Part shown: positions 1-10,744 of the stretch, piece after piece
Position numbering within the stretch: the first letter of the stretch is position 1
Layout of the letters: each line of letters begins with the position of its first letter
Assembly (NCBI RefSeq): GCF_011806575.1
Contig: NZ_JAATOO010000004.1
Location: 62,001 to 126,000, forward strand
Direction of reading: 5' to 3'
Length of the DNA stretch: 64,000 bases
DNA from: Vibrio hepatarius
Lineage (GTDB): Bacteria; Pseudomonadota; Gammaproteobacteria; Enterobacterales; Vibrionaceae
The notes under the pieces: generated by a model
The model's input: only the letters and a program-made list of their open reading frames with translations
Database searches by the model: none
What the model was told of the DNA's origin: nothing
Program-made: the position numbers and the translations under genes

Positions 1-666
1 TCACAGATCCCTCTTGCGGAGCTCCGCTCTGACGGCCAAGCCAACCTGTTAAACGCGTTACACATTGCGGCGAACTACCCAATCAACGAAGTCACCTTGT
101 TCTTCAACAACAAATTGATGCGTGGTAACCGCAGTACGAAATCGCACGCTGACGGCTTTAACGCTTTCACCTCGCCAAACCTGCCACCTCTTTTGGAAGC
201 GGGTATCAATATCCAAATCAGTAGTGATGTGCGAGTCGACGAGAAGCCAGAAGGCGAGTTCAAGGTTCACGATATTACGCCACAACCGATTGGCGTCATC
301 ACCATGTACCCTGGTATTTCGCATGAAGTTATCCGCAATACTTTACTTCAGCCAGTTAACGCTATGATCTTGCTGACGTTTGGTGTCGGTAATGCGCCGC
401 AAAATCCAGAGCTACTTGGACATCTAAGAGACGCTTCTGAGCGTGGTGTGATCGTGGTGAACTTAACGCAGTGTTTAGCGGGCAAGGTCAACATGGGCGG
501 CTACGCGACAGGTTGTGCTTTGGCAGAAGCAGGCGTAATTAGCGGCTACGATATGACTCCTGAAGCGGCACTAGCAAAACTGCATTACCTACTTAGCCAA
601 GACCTCTCTTATGAGCAAGTGAAAGTGAAAATGCAGCAAGTCCTGCGCGGTGAGATGAGTATTTAA
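1..666 (+). CDS. ansA: L-asparaginase I, 3' part (5' end outside window)
   Basis: Cytoplasmic type I L-asparaginase, hydrolysing asparagine to aspartate and ammonia. The reading frame is open from base 1 and ends with TAA at 664-666, so about 221 C-terminal residues are present and the N-terminal half, with the first catalytic threonine, lies upstream of the window. Visible family features are the LLEAGI and SSDV segments, the LTFGVGNAP segment and the conserved NLTQCLAGKVNMGGYATG segment of the C-terminal domain. A strong hairpin terminator follows directly, so it is the last gene of its transcript. An internal ATG at 97 is not a real start, because homology continues upstream of it. Confidence 0.93.
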   Translation, partial: SQIPLAELRSDGQANLLNALHIAANYPINEVTLFFNNKLMRGNRSTKSHADGFNAFTSPNLPPLLEAGINIQISSDVRVDEKPEGEFKVHDITPQPIGVITMYPGISHEVIRNTLLQPVNAMILLTFGVGNAPQNPELLGHLRDASERGVIVVNLTQCLAGKVNMGGYATGCALAEAGVISGYDMTPEAALAKLHYLLSQDLSYEQVKVKMQQVLRGEMSI

Positions 667-683
667 CTCCACCATTAAACGAC

Positions 684-713
684 AAAAGCCAGCGTAACCC
701 GCTGGCTTTTTTG
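684..713 (+). terminator. Rho-independent terminator of ansA
   Basis: An 11-bp stem (AAAAGCCAGCG, 684-694, with CGCTGGCTTTT, 700-710) closes a 5-nt loop and runs into a T-tract. Confidence 0.9.
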
Positions 714-852
714 TTGTCTGGATGTGTTAATATTTTTGATTGTAGAATAACTACTTATCGAAAAATTTAGCCTTGTTCTCAAGCATTTTACTACGCTATT
801 TCTAACCATTTACTTACCGTGATTGGTATAAGTAGCGACCAAGAATAGAAAC

Positions 853-882
853 AAAAAAGGCGACTCCATTGAGTCGCCTTTT
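853..882 (-). terminator. Rho-independent terminator of serS
   Basis: A 12-bp stem (855-866 with 871-882) around a CATT loop. Read on the minus strand it is followed by six T residues, 18 bases after the serS stop codon. Confidence 0.9.
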
Positions 883-899
883 GATACATAGTCTTGTGC

Positions 900-2400
<1,501 letters not shown>

Positions 2401-2442
2401 AGTATGAAGGGATAATTGGATAAATGTATCTAAAATGGGCCC

Positions 2443-3789
2443 TTATTCATAGCGCTTTTGTGGGCTTTTTGCGTCCAAACTAGCCAAGTAATCTAACTTC
2501 TCGCCAATTTTCGTTTCTAAACCGCGATTTGTCGGAAAATAGTAGCGTGTATCGCCCATTTCTGATGGTAAATATTTCTCACCCGCAGCGTAAGCCCCCG
2601 GTTCATCGTGTGCATAACGGTACTCGGCGCCATAGCCGAGATCTTTCATTAAGTTGGTCGGAGCATTGCGTAAGTGTGGCGGAACTTCGTATTCAGGTTG
2701 GTTGTGCGCATCGCTGAGCGCTTGTTTCCAAGCAGAATACACGGCGTTGCTTTTTGGTGCGCACGCCAAATAGACAATCGCTTGGGCGATCGCTCGCTCG
2801 CCTTCAGCAGGTCCAACGCGGGTAAAACAGTCCCAAGCGGAAAGTGCGACTTGCATTGCACGAGGGTCGGCGTTGCCGACGTCTTCCGATGCAATCGCTA
2901 ATAAGCGCCGGGCAATGTAAAGCGGATCGCAACCCGCTGAGATCATTCTCGCCGCCCAATACAATGCCGCATCAGGATTGGAGCCACGAATCGATTTATG
3001 AACTGCGGAGATCAAGTCGTACCAAATATCGCCTTTGTTATCGAAGCGCGACACTTTCTCTCCCGCGACTTCGGCTAAAAGTTGCAAGGTAATCTGCTTA
3101 TCGCCCTGGGCGTTTTCTTCCGCCATATCGTAGAGCAACTCAAGATAGTTGAGCGACATACGCGCGTCACCGTTGACCAGTTCAGCCAACCTATCTAGCA
3201 CATTATCGACAAACTCCGCTTTGGTTTTGCCGAGACCACGTTCAGGATCCGCAATCGCTTGGTCGAGCGTGTGCCTGATATCTGCGGTAGCGAGCGAGGT
3301 GAGTTTATAAACACGCGCTCTGGATAACAGTGCGTTATTGAGCTCGAAGGAAGGGTTTTCTGTAGTCGCACCAATAAAAGTAACGGTACCATCTTCAATG
3401 TGCGGCAGAAACGCATCTTGCTGCGATTTGTTGAAGCGATGTACCTCATCCACAAACAAGATGGTGCGTCGACCTGCCATTTTATTTTCACGCGCTTTTT
3501 CAATCGCCGCGCGAATCTCTTTCACACCCGAGGTCACCGCTGAGACTCGTTCAACTTCCGCATTCGCATAATTCGCCGCCACTTCTGCAAGGGTGGTTTT
3601 ACCGGTGCCCGGAGGTCCCCACAGAATCATGGAATGAATATGCCCCGCTTCCAGCGCCCTTCTTAAAGGCTTTCCAGGACCGAGAATGTGCTGCTGCCCA
3701 ATATACTGTTCCAAAGTTTGAGGACGCATTTTAGCAGCAAGGGGACGAAAATCTTCGTCCCCTGAAAAGTCTAACGAGTAGTTACTCAC
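2443..3789 (-). CDS. rarA: Replication-associated recombination protein A (MgsA/RarA AAA+ ATPase)
   Basis: AAA+ ATPase of the RarA/Mgs1/WRNIP1 family, related to clamp loaders, acting at stalled replication forks with SSB. The 448-residue length is standard. Walker A is GPPGTGKT at residues 58-65 and Walker B is FVDEVHRF near 112-119. The [10 protein letters not shown] sensor segment and the C-terminal tetramerisation region ([32 protein letters not shown]) are all present. The start is GTG at 3789, preceded by AAGGA at suitable spacing; it sits 2 bp after the lolA stop, so translation is probably coupled. Order lolA-rarA-serS matches other gammaproteobacteria. Confidence 0.96.
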   Translation of the reverse strand: MSNYSLDFSGDEDFRPLAAKMRPQTLEQYIGQQHILGPGKPLRRALEAGHIHSMILWGPPGTGKTTLAEVAANYANAEVERVSAVTSGVKEIRAAIEKARENKMAGRRTILFVDEVHRFNKSQQDAFLPHIEDGTVTFIGATTENPSFELNNALLSRARVYKLTSLATADIRHTLDQAIADPERGLGKTKAEFVDNVLDRLAELVNGDARMSLNYLELLYDMAEENAQGDKQITLQLLAEVAGEKVSRFDNKGDIWYDLISAVHKSIRGSNPDAALYWAARMISAGCDPLYIARRLLAIASEDVGNADPRAMQVALSAWDCFTRVGPAEGERAIAQAIVYLACAPKSNAVYSAWKQALSDAHNQPEYEVPPHLRNAPTNLMKDLGYGAEYRYAHDEPGAYAAGEKYLPSEMGDTRYYFPTNRGLETKIGEKLDYLASLDAKSPQKRYE

Positions 3790-3791
3790 GG

Positions 3792-4388
3792 TTAATTCCT
3801 TTGGTCGTCAACCTCAACACCCTGCGGAATGGTGAAGGTAAAGCGGTCGGCTTTGGGTTTGCTTAGGTCTAGGCTGTTAAACACAAACGCGCTTTTTTGC
3901 CCGTCTTGTTCAATCACACTAAAGCCTTTTACCGCACCTTTTTTATCAATTTCCAACTTAAATTGACCTTGATTGCTGTCTTCTGCGGTTGGAATTAATG
4001 TAAACACGTCACCCTGTTGAGAGACTTTATAGTTGTCCCAGTCACTCGCACGATTACGCGTCAGTAGAACAAACGGTGTTTGCTCTGTCGCTTGCTCTTG
4101 CCAGTAGATACTTACCTGTTCGATAAACGGGCTGTAGTACCACAAGGTTTTGCCGTCAGAAACCAATACATTTTCATCAGGCATTGTGGTCGTCCAACGG
4201 AATAGGCTTGGACGTGAGATCTCAACGTTCCCTTCCCCTTCCATCACAACGTCGCCATCTGGGCTAGTCACTTTCTGAGTAAACTCGGCACTAAAGCCTT
4301 CCGTCTGTTGTAAGCGCTGGTTGAGCTCATCTTTCGGCGCAGCAAATACTGAACAACTCATAAAAAGCAATGCGGCTAGTTTCTTCAT
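3792..4388 (-). CDS. lolA: Outer-membrane lipoprotein carrier protein LolA
   Basis: Periplasmic chaperone that takes lipoproteins from the LolCDE ABC transporter and hands them to LolB at the outer membrane. The 198-residue product starts with a Sec signal peptide ([18 protein letters not shown], cleavage probably after the AFA-like site near residue 17). The mature part has the LolA beta-barrel pattern ([40 protein letters not shown]). It is first in the likely lolA-rarA-serS transcript. The upstream neighbour is a UPF0149 gene on the same strand rather than ftsK, which precedes lolA in Escherichia coli. Confidence 0.95.
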   Translation of the reverse strand: MKKLAALLFMSCSVFAAPKDELNQRLQQTEGFSAEFTQKVTSPDGDVVMEGEGNVEISRPSLFRWTTTMPDENVLVSDGKTLWYYSPFIEQVSIYWQEQATEQTPFVLLTRNRASDWDNYKVSQQGDVFTLIPTAEDSNQGQFKLEIDKKGAVKGFSVIEQDGQKSAFVFNSLDLSKPKADRFTFTIPQGVEVDDQRN

Positions 4389-4470
4389 TTAATCTTTCCT
4401 TTTTAGACGCAGATAAAGCGTTTATAGCTTTGATAACGACTAAGTTTGACCGAGCAAAGTTAACTTTGTT

Positions 4471-5085
4471 CTATTTCCCACAACATTGTTTGTATTTTTT
4501 GCCGCTGCCACATAGGCATGGATCATTGCGACCAATGTCCTTAAACGGGTTCACACTCTGCGATTTTGCCCCAATCATGGCTTCGTCTGCCGCTTGCGCG
4601 ACTTCGGCGATCATCAGGTCAAGTTGGTCAATCAAATCAGCCAACGCAGGCGGTGTCTCGATACCCGCAGCTTTCATTTGCTCGTGGGTTTGTTCTTCGT
4701 CAATGGCAAGCATCATCGTCGTCAGCATCGCTTGCAGCATGCGTAACGTGCCGTCACCAACTTGGACTTCTTGCCACTGTTGTTCAACCGTTGGCCATAG
4801 AGTCATAAAGCCTTCTGCAACGTCGGCAAGCTGTTCTAACTGATGTTGTGGCTCAAGAAGCGCCATTAGAGAATATTCGTTTCTTTTCAGCAGTTGATAT
4901 TGATGTGTGATGTGCTCTTCAATCGGCTTACACACTTCTACGGCTTGTTCAGCAAAGACATCCGCTAACCAGCTCTCTGGTGCGAGAGGTTTCGTCGCCA
5001 TATTTGCGGCTAACGTGAGACCTTCGAAAAAATACCCAGACTCTTCACTAATAGATTCAGGGAGTGCCAATAATTGATACTTCAT
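4471..5085 (-). CDS. UPF0149/YecA-like protein with C-terminal SEC-C zinc motif
   Basis: A 204-residue cytoplasmic protein of unknown function. The C-terminus (residues ~184-204) has the SEC-C metal-binding motif [16 protein letters not shown], the same zinc motif found at the end of SecA, which in SecA contacts SecB and ribosomes. The preceding ~150 residues are mostly helical and resemble the UPF0149 (YecA/YgfB) fold, including the acidic [13 protein letters not shown] region. The ATG at 5085 starts the only long frame. In E. coli, YecA is a related SEC-C protein reported to bind ribosomes; a similar role here is inference. It is transcribed towards lolA across an 82-bp gap. Confidence 0.8.
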   Translation of the reverse strand: MKYQLLALPESISEESGYFFEGLTLAANMATKPLAPESWLADVFAEQAVEVCKPIEEHITHQYQLLKRNEYSLMALLEPQHQLEQLADVAEGFMTLWPTVEQQWQEVQVGDGTLRMLQAMLTTMMLAIDEEQTHEQMKAAGIETPPALADLIDQLDLMIAEVAQAADEAMIGAKSQSVNPFKDIGRNDPCLCGSGKKYKQCCGK

Positions 5086-5278
5086 GTTTTGCTTCTGATG
5101 CTTCTTCTAAAACTCGGCGTATTATAGCCTTATGCACGCACTGAGGTCACTGTGCATCGAGAAAACTCCTCGAATTAGCGTTTTCCTTTTCGAATATCAC
5201 GACCGAATTAGGTATCGAAAGTGACATTTGCTTCGTGACACTCTAAAATCACGCCTCCTTAAACAGAGGTATGTTTGT

Positions 5279-6232
5279 ATGCGAGTAGTGCTGGGCCCGA
5301 TGGAGGGCGTGTTAGATCATTTGATGCGAGAGATCCTGACAGATATCAATGACTATGATTTATGTGTCACTGAGTTTGTCCGCGTCGTCGATCAACTTCT
5401 CCCTGATCACGTATTTCATCGTCTTTGCCCTGAATTACATCAAGGTTCACAAACCAAATCTGGCGTACCTGTGCATATTCAATTACTCGGTCAAGACCCG
5501 AACTGGATGGCAGAAAACGCAATTCGCGCAGCAGACTTAGGCGCGCGTGGCATCGACCTTAACTTTGGTTGTCCGGCAAAACTGGTCAATAAAAGCAAAG
5601 GCGGCGCGGCACTTTTACAACATCCAGAACTGATTCATAACGTCGTGAAAGCGTGTCGTCAAGCGGTACCTGACTCCATTCCGGTCACAGCCAAGATTCG
5701 CCTTGGTTGGGACAATCCAGAAGATTGCTTTGAAATTGTTGACGCGGTTGAACAAGCGGGCGCCAATGAGTTAACTGTGCATGCTCGAACCAAGACAGGC
5801 GGCTACAAAGCCAGTGAAATTAAATGGGATTACATTAACCAGATCCGTCAGCGATTTTCTATTCCATTGATTGCCAACGGCGAAATCTGGAACTATCAGG
5901 ATGGTCAGGCTTGTATTGAAACAACGGGTGTAGACTCATTGATGGTGTGCCGCGGCGCATTTAACGTTCCTAACTTGGGCAACGTGGTCAAGCACAATCA
6001 CAGTAAAATGCCTTGGGATGAAGTAGTAAAACTGCTACTGGTTTACTCTCAGTACGAAATGAAAGGTGACAAGGGGCTCTACTATCCGAACCGCGTCAAA
6101 CAATGGTTCTCTTACTTACGTCAAGAGTATTCAGAAGCGGCGGACTTGTTCCGCGAAATCCGCACCTACAACAAAGCGGAGCCGATTGTTGCGCATATTA
6201 CTGAGTACCAAAAGCGACTGATCGCCGCTTAG
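5279..6232 (+). CDS. dusC: tRNA-dihydrouridine(16) synthase DusC
   Basis: FMN- and NADPH-dependent enzyme reducing uridine 16 in the tRNA D-loop. The 317-residue protein is a TIM barrel with the Dus signature [23 protein letters not shown]; the catalytic cysteine is C98. HARTKTGGY and the glycine-rich FMN phosphate site (IANGEIWN) are also visible. The start chosen is the ATG at 5279 ([11 protein letters not shown]), with AGAGGT 8 bp upstream; the frame is open to 5228, but those residues are not part of the barrel. The short C-terminal helical domain and the [14 protein letters not shown] segment fit DusC rather than DusA or DusB. The stop codon overlaps the convergent diguanylate cyclase gene. 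Confidence 0.92.
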   Translation: MRVVLGPMEGVLDHLMREILTDINDYDLCVTEFVRVVDQLLPDHVFHRLCPELHQGSQTKSGVPVHIQLLGQDPNWMAENAIRAADLGARGIDLNFGCPAKLVNKSKGGAALLQHPELIHNVVKACRQAVPDSIPVTAKIRLGWDNPEDCFEIVDAVEQAGANELTVHARTKTGGYKASEIKWDYINQIRQRFSIPLIANGEIWNYQDGQACIETTGVDSLMVCRGAFNVPNLGNVVKHNHSKMPWDEVVKLLLVYSQYEMKGDKGLYYPNRVKQWFSYLRQEYSEAADLFREIRTYNKAEPIVAHITEYQKRLIAA

Positions 6233-7692
6233 CACTCCAACTTATCTTTGCCAGTCGTTTTGGCAATATAAAGTTTTTCGTCTGCGGCTTTGAATAACTT
6301 ATCAAAGTCGCGGCTCTCTTCATAACTGGTCACAACCACACCGCCAGAAACCGTAAACCCCGCGTCTAGGATACGTTTAGACTCTTGACCAATAATGGTA
6401 CGCACTCGCTCTAGCGTCGCGATCAATTGTTCTTGGTCACGGCCACGTAAATAGATCACGAACTCTTCACCACCAAATCGGGCAACCGCATCGCTGTCAC
6501 GGGTACTACTGGCGATCTGGTCTGCGACATAACAAATCACGTTGTCACCCATGTCATGACCGTAGTTGTCGTTAATTGATTTAAAGTTGTCGATATCCAA
6601 AACGGCAAGGGCGACATATTGGTTGCTACTCGCGGTAGCAATGTATTCCTCTAGACCACGACGATTCAGCAATCCCGTCATTGGGTCTTTCGCCGCAAGC
6701 TCTTTAAAGTGGCGTCGTTCAACTCTCGTATTGATATAGAAAAGGGTCAGCACCGACAAACCGTATAGGATCAGGATCACTGTTAAGTTGTAGCGCTCTT
6801 CATAAAAAAAGAACTTGGTTTCCTTAACCAAATCTAGTTCGTAATACAATGAGTGATTACTATGCACGCCTTCAATTTCAATCGGTTTAATGTGGACTGA
6901 GTTTTCGGGAATCTCTTGCGCGGACACATCTATCATTCGGATAGAGCCCGTCACCAGATTGCTGTAATTGTTTAGCAAAATGTCAGCAGAGATATCGAGC
7001 GAGAGCACCCCTTGATGTTCGCCTTGTACATAAACTGGCATCATCATGTAAAACACGCGTTTGCTGGTACCAATCAACGGGTTTGGGCCGAGCAAAGTAA
7101 TCACATCGCCGTTTTGCAACGTTTCGCGCCATGCTGAGCGAGCTTTGATGGTCGCCAGTAGTTCCGCATTTACCCCTTTAGCATACGTCACAGGAGCTGA
7201 CATCAAATAGCCTTCTTTATCGATGTAGTGCACCCCATACAGATAGTCATCGATATCATGCAAAAATGACAACACTGGTGCGATAGACACTTGTTCTGAA
7301 GCTCGTTGATAAAGGTAACTCTGCTCGTCACACAGTTCCTTTTCCCCAACAATCAGATATTTGACATCAATCGGAACGTTTTCAGCGTGATTGTCTTCAC
7401 GCAGCAACGACTTGTCGATTGGCCACATTTGGCAGACGTTGTCGTTGATGTTTTTGCTGTGCTCAGAGAGCAGGTCGGAGTCTGGATATGAGTAGTTACT
7501 AAAACTGTAGTCCAAAACCGTAATGATCTTTGTCGCACGGATAAGCGATGTTTCAATCCATCGGTACGCGTCATCGATTTCTCGATTCACGGTATCGATA
7601 TGGTTTCTCAAGATCAGCGCAACAATCACCAATGACAATAACGCTGGCGCTGAAACTACGAACCCTAGACTGAAGTGTCTCGTAAACTGCAT
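6229..7692 (-). CDS. Membrane-bound diguanylate cyclase (periplasmic sensor + GGEEF)
   Basis: Makes cyclic di-GMP from two GTP. The 487-residue product has an N-terminal transmembrane helix (residues ~10-29), a ~270-residue periplasmic region that looks like a Cache/PDC ligand sensor ([25 protein letters not shown]), a second membrane helix (~303-320) and a C-terminal GGDEF domain. The signature is RFGGEEF (GGEEF at 407-411), so it should be active. An RDSD inhibitory site at 398-401, five residues before the signature, predicts product inhibition. There is no EAL domain. It is convergent with dusC; the two stop codons overlap by 4 bp. The ligand is unknown. Confidence 0.92.
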   Translation of the reverse strand: MQFTRHFSLGFVVSAPALLSLVIVALILRNHIDTVNREIDDAYRWIETSLIRATKIITVLDYSFSNYSYPDSDLLSEHSKNINDNVCQMWPIDKSLLREDNHAENVPIDVKYLIVGEKELCDEQSYLYQRASEQVSIAPVLSFLHDIDDYLYGVHYIDKEGYLMSAPVTYAKGVNAELLATIKARSAWRETLQNGDVITLLGPNPLIGTSKRVFYMMMPVYVQGEHQGVLSLDISADILLNNYSNLVTGSIRMIDVSAQEIPENSVHIKPIEIEGVHSNHSLYYELDLVKETKFFFYEERYNLTVILILYGLSVLTLFYINTRVERRHFKELAAKDPMTGLLNRRGLEEYIATASSNQYVALAVLDIDNFKSINDNYGHDMGDNVICYVADQIASSTRDSDAVARFGGEEFVIYLRGRDQEQLIATLERVRTIIGQESKRILDAGFTVSGGVVVTSYEESRDFDKLFKAADEKLYIAKTTGKDKLEC

Positions 7693-7815
7693 TAAATCGC
7701 TTTACCCTGTGCGGAAGAAAATACAAAAGCCCATATCCTGACAGGAAATGGGCCATTATTCTAAACTATGCCACGAAATTTGAGAATTTTCTGACACGAT
7801 AATGCCATTAAATTC

Positions 7816-8610
7816 TTAGTTTAGTAGCAGGCTATCGTCGGCCAATTCTTCACCTCTCACCTTCGAGAACATCTCCAGCAAGTCAGCGACCTGCATATTT
7901 GCACGTTGCTCGCCCGCTACATCAAGCACAATCTCGCCTTGGTGAAGCATCACGGTTCGGTCTCCACAAGCTAACGCGTCTTTCATCGAGTGAGTCACCA
8001 TCATGACTGTTAGGTTAAACTCCTTAACAATTTTTTTGGTTAGATCGATGATAAATGCCGCCATTCTTGGATCAAGTGCCGCGGTGTGTTCATCGAGTAG
8101 CAACAGTTTACTGTCTGATAGCGTCGCCATCACAAGACTGACTGCTTGTCGCTGACCACCAGACAACAGACCAATACTGTCACCCAATCGGTCTTCCAAA
8201 CCCAAACCTAAAATACTGATTCGCTCCTGAAACAGTTTTCTGCGCTGAGAAGAGAGCGACAAGTTCCAGCCACGTCTTTTACCACGCATGTAGGCAAGCG
8301 CCATGTTTTCTTCAATGGTCAAATCGCCACACGTTCCCGCTAGCGGATCTTGGAACACGCGCGCGCACTGCTTCGCTCGTTGGTCAACACTTTGGCGAGT
8401 AACGTCAAGCTCATCGATGATCACTTTACCACCAATCATCGGTGTCTCACCCGTCACCGCACCTAATAAGGTGGACTTACCCGCGCCATTGGAACCAATT
8501 ACGGTCAGGAACTCGTGCTCAGGCACTTCCAGCGAGACACCTCTAAGCGCTTTGTTTTCCAAAATGGTACCTGGGTTAAAGGTTACTTGGATATCTTCCA
8601 GACGAATCAT
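7816..8610 (-). CDS. ABC transporter ATP-binding protein (TrpZ-like)
   Basis: ATPase of a three-gene importer. The 264-residue protein has Walker A GSNGAGKST, signature LSGGQRQAVSL, Walker B LLLLDEHTAALD and the H-loop VTHSM. The EHTAALDP sequence in place of the usual DEPT is characteristic of ATPases paired with DUF534-type binding proteins. The ATG at 8610 overlaps the permease stop by 4 bp, so the genes are translationally coupled. It is the last gene of the operon SBP-permease-ATPase. The substrate is not determinable here; the streptococcal TrpXYZ relatives are linked to tryptophan. Confidence 0.92.
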   Translation of the reverse strand: MIRLEDIQVTFNPGTILENKALRGVSLEVPEHEFLTVIGSNGAGKSTLLGAVTGETPMIGGKVIIDELDVTRQSVDQRAKQCARVFQDPLAGTCGDLTIEENMALAYMRGKRRGWNLSLSSQRRKLFQERISILGLGLEDRLGDSIGLLSGGQRQAVSLVMATLSDSKLLLLDEHTAALDPRMAAFIIDLTKKIVKEFNLTVMMVTHSMKDALACGDRTVMLHQGEIVLDVAGEQRANMQVADLLEMFSKVRGEELADDSLLLN

Positions 8611-9551
8611 GCCACATCTCCTGATTTCTTACTTGGTTTTACTCCGCTGGCACCTGATTCAGGCGCGAGAGCCTTTTTTGCTTTTAAGTTTCCTTTAAGC
8701 TTCGGAGCAATCAGAGCAAACGCTACCAATACCGCCGTAACCAAATTCAAATCAGAAGCTTGTAGACCGAACATGCCTGAACTTAACGCAAATGCGACAG
8801 CCAAACGGTACAACACCGAACCAAGAATAACCGCGAGTACAGCCACCCATATCTTACGGCCTGGAATTAGCGTTTGACCAAGAATAACCGCCGCGAGACC
8901 AACAACAATCGTACCTACACCAGATGTCACATCGGCAAAACTGTTGGTTTGCGCAAACAAGGCACCAGAAAAACCAACAAAACCGTTCGACAGTGCTAAA
9001 CCAAAGTAAGTGTAAAACGCGGTACTTGCACCTTGAGCTTTCACCATGCGAGCGTTAACACCCGTCGCGCGCAAGCCTAGACCGAAGTCACTGTTGAGCA
9101 AACGAACCACAAACCAAGCGGAAATCAAGACCAGTAAACCGATGACCAACGGACGCATCAGCATAGGGTCACCCATCGACTCAAACGGAGTCAGGATGGT
9201 TTCTTCGCCCAGTAGCGCGACGTTTGGACGCCCCATAATACGAATGTTAATCGAAAACGCAGCAATCATCGTCAAAATAGAAGCTAACAGATGCAAAATG
9301 CCACAACGTACAGCAAGAAATGCAGTGACCCACCCCGTCATACCACCGGCAATAATCGCCATACCCGTCGCAACCCAAGGATTGATACCGGAAACAATCG
9401 CCGTTGCTGCTACTGCCGCCCCCATTGGGAAACTGCCATCAACACTCAAATCGGGGAAATCAAGAACACGGAAGGTAAGGTAAACACCAAGAGCAACTAA
9501 GCCGTAAAGTAGCCCAATCTCCAGCGCACCAAAAAATGCAAAAGCAGACAT
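8607..9551 (-). CDS. ABC transporter permease (TrpY-like, branched-chain-type fold)
   Basis: Inner-membrane permease of 314 residues with about eight hydrophobic segments and the family motif FRVLDFPDLSVDGSFPMGAA near the N-terminus, which marks permeases that work with DUF534/ABC_sub_bind periplasmic proteins. The ATG at 9551 (MSAFAFFGALEIG) is chosen because GGGAG lies 5 bp upstream; the frame is open to 9587, but the added residues (MFSFPLAEKGVC) are not family-like and contain the ribosome site. It overlaps the ATPase gene by 4 bp and starts 62 bp after the binding-protein stop. Confidence 0.9.
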   Translation of the reverse strand: MSAFAFFGALEIGLLYGLVALGVYLTFRVLDFPDLSVDGSFPMGAAVAATAIVSGINPWVATGMAIIAGGMTGWVTAFLAVRCGILHLLASILTMIAAFSINIRIMGRPNVALLGEETILTPFESMGDPMLMRPLVIGLLVLISAWFVVRLLNSDFGLGLRATGVNARMVKAQGASTAFYTYFGLALSNGFVGFSGALFAQTNSFADVTSGVGTIVVGLAAVILGQTLIPGRKIWVAVLAVILGSVLYRLAVAFALSSGMFGLQASDLNLVTAVLVAFALIAPKLKGNLKAKKALAPESGASGVKPSKKSGDVA

Positions 9552-9613
9552 ACAAACTCCCTTTTCTGCTAGAGGAAAGGAGAACACGTCTCTGTGTTCT
9601 CCTTCTTAGAGGC

Positions 9614-10579
9614 TTACTTCACGCTGGTTGCGCGGTCTAAAACCGAGTCAGGAATTGTCACACCAAGCATCTTAGCTGCACTAGTATTCACGACTAGGTC
9701 TGACCCTTTCGCAACTTTAACATCTAGCGAACCAGGTGCCGCGCCTTCAAGAATCGCCGCTACGTAGTCTGCGGTTTGAACGCCAACTTGGTAATAGTCA
9801 AAACCCAAACTCGCAATCGCGCCTTTTTCAACATAAGACGTTGCACCGCCCAAAACCGGCGTTTTTGTTTGATTTGCCGCAACGATCATACCCTCGATCG
9901 CGCTGGCTACCGTGTTATCCGTTGGTGCGTAGATCACGTCTGATTTTTCAGCAATCGCTTGAGTTGCCGACTGTACATCTGCACTTTTCAGCGCCGTTGC
10001 TTCAATCACTTTCAGGCCTTGAGCTTCAGCGCTTTGTTTTAGTAGTTCCACCAAAGCAACAGCATTCGCTTCGCCCGGGTTAAATACAACACCAATTGAT
10101 TTTGCGTTTGGCAGGATTTCTTTGATTAGCTCAACGTGCTGAGCAACAGGCGAGAGATCGGATAGACCCGTCACGTTCTTACCTGGTTGTTCCATACTTG
10201 AAACCAGTTTAGCGCCCACAGGGTCTGTAACGGCGGTAAATACCACTGGGATAGTACGAGTTGCAGAAACCAATGCTTGTGCGGTTGGTGTCGCGATACC
10301 AACTAGCACATCCGGCTGTTCGCCGACAAACTGGCGTGCAATTTGAACCGCAATAGCAGGGTTACCTTGTGCGGTTTTGTAGTCAAAATCGAGGTTTTTA
10401 CCTTGCTCATATCCTTTTGATTTAAGGCCATCAATCAACCCTTGGCGGGTTGCATCGAGCGCTGGGTGTTCAACAATCTGTGAAACGGCAACTTTGGCAG
10501 TTTTTGCCATGATACTTGTCGAAGCCAGTAGGGTTGCGCCGGCTAGAACTGCGGTCGCAATGACTTTTCCTGCTTTCAT
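9614..10579 (-). CDS. ABC transporter substrate-binding protein (TrpX/DUF534 family)
   Basis: Periplasmic binding protein of 321 residues with a Sec signal peptide (cleavage near SIMA-KTAKVAV, residue ~25). It has the two-lobed ABC_sub_bind pattern: VAVSQIVEHPALDATRQG, QPDVLVGIATPTAQA, PVVFTAVTDPVGA, KSIGVVFNPGEANA, YAPTDNTVASA and GFDYYQVG. Family members bind amino acids or small aromatics in different species, so the ligand is left open. First gene of the operon; the 165-bp upstream region holds its likely promoter but no operator I could identify. Confidence 0.92.
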   Translation of the reverse strand: MKAGKVIATAVLAGATLLASTSIMAKTAKVAVSQIVEHPALDATRQGLIDGLKSKGYEQGKNLDFDYKTAQGNPAIAVQIARQFVGEQPDVLVGIATPTAQALVSATRTIPVVFTAVTDPVGAKLVSSMEQPGKNVTGLSDLSPVAQHVELIKEILPNAKSIGVVFNPGEANAVALVELLKQSAEAQGLKVIEATALKSADVQSATQAIAEKSDVIYAPTDNTVASAIEGMIVAANQTKTPVLGGATSYVEKGAIASLGFDYYQVGVQTADYVAAILEGAAPGSLDVKVAKGSDLVVNTSAAKMLGVTIPDSVLDRATSVK

Positions 10580-10744
10580 CTTAACTCCTTGATTTCAGCA
10601 ATATGATGTTGTGTGCAAATATCGTTATATAGTTTTTTATATGAATTGCGCACTTTATGTACGCATAAATCATTATTACCAATAACTTGCTAGAAAGGGA
10701 AGCAGGATTTAACAAGATATAAACAAAATCAGAGATGGGTAGAG

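Noticed and set aside
4370..4843. 157-codon plus-strand frame between lolA and the SEC-C gene
   Set aside because: Overlaps the 5' end of lolA and most of the SEC-C gene in antisense; no homology seen.
9046..9483. 145-codon frame on the plus strand
   Set aside because: Lies wholly antisense to the ABC permease; no ribosome site and a composition that mirrors the real gene.
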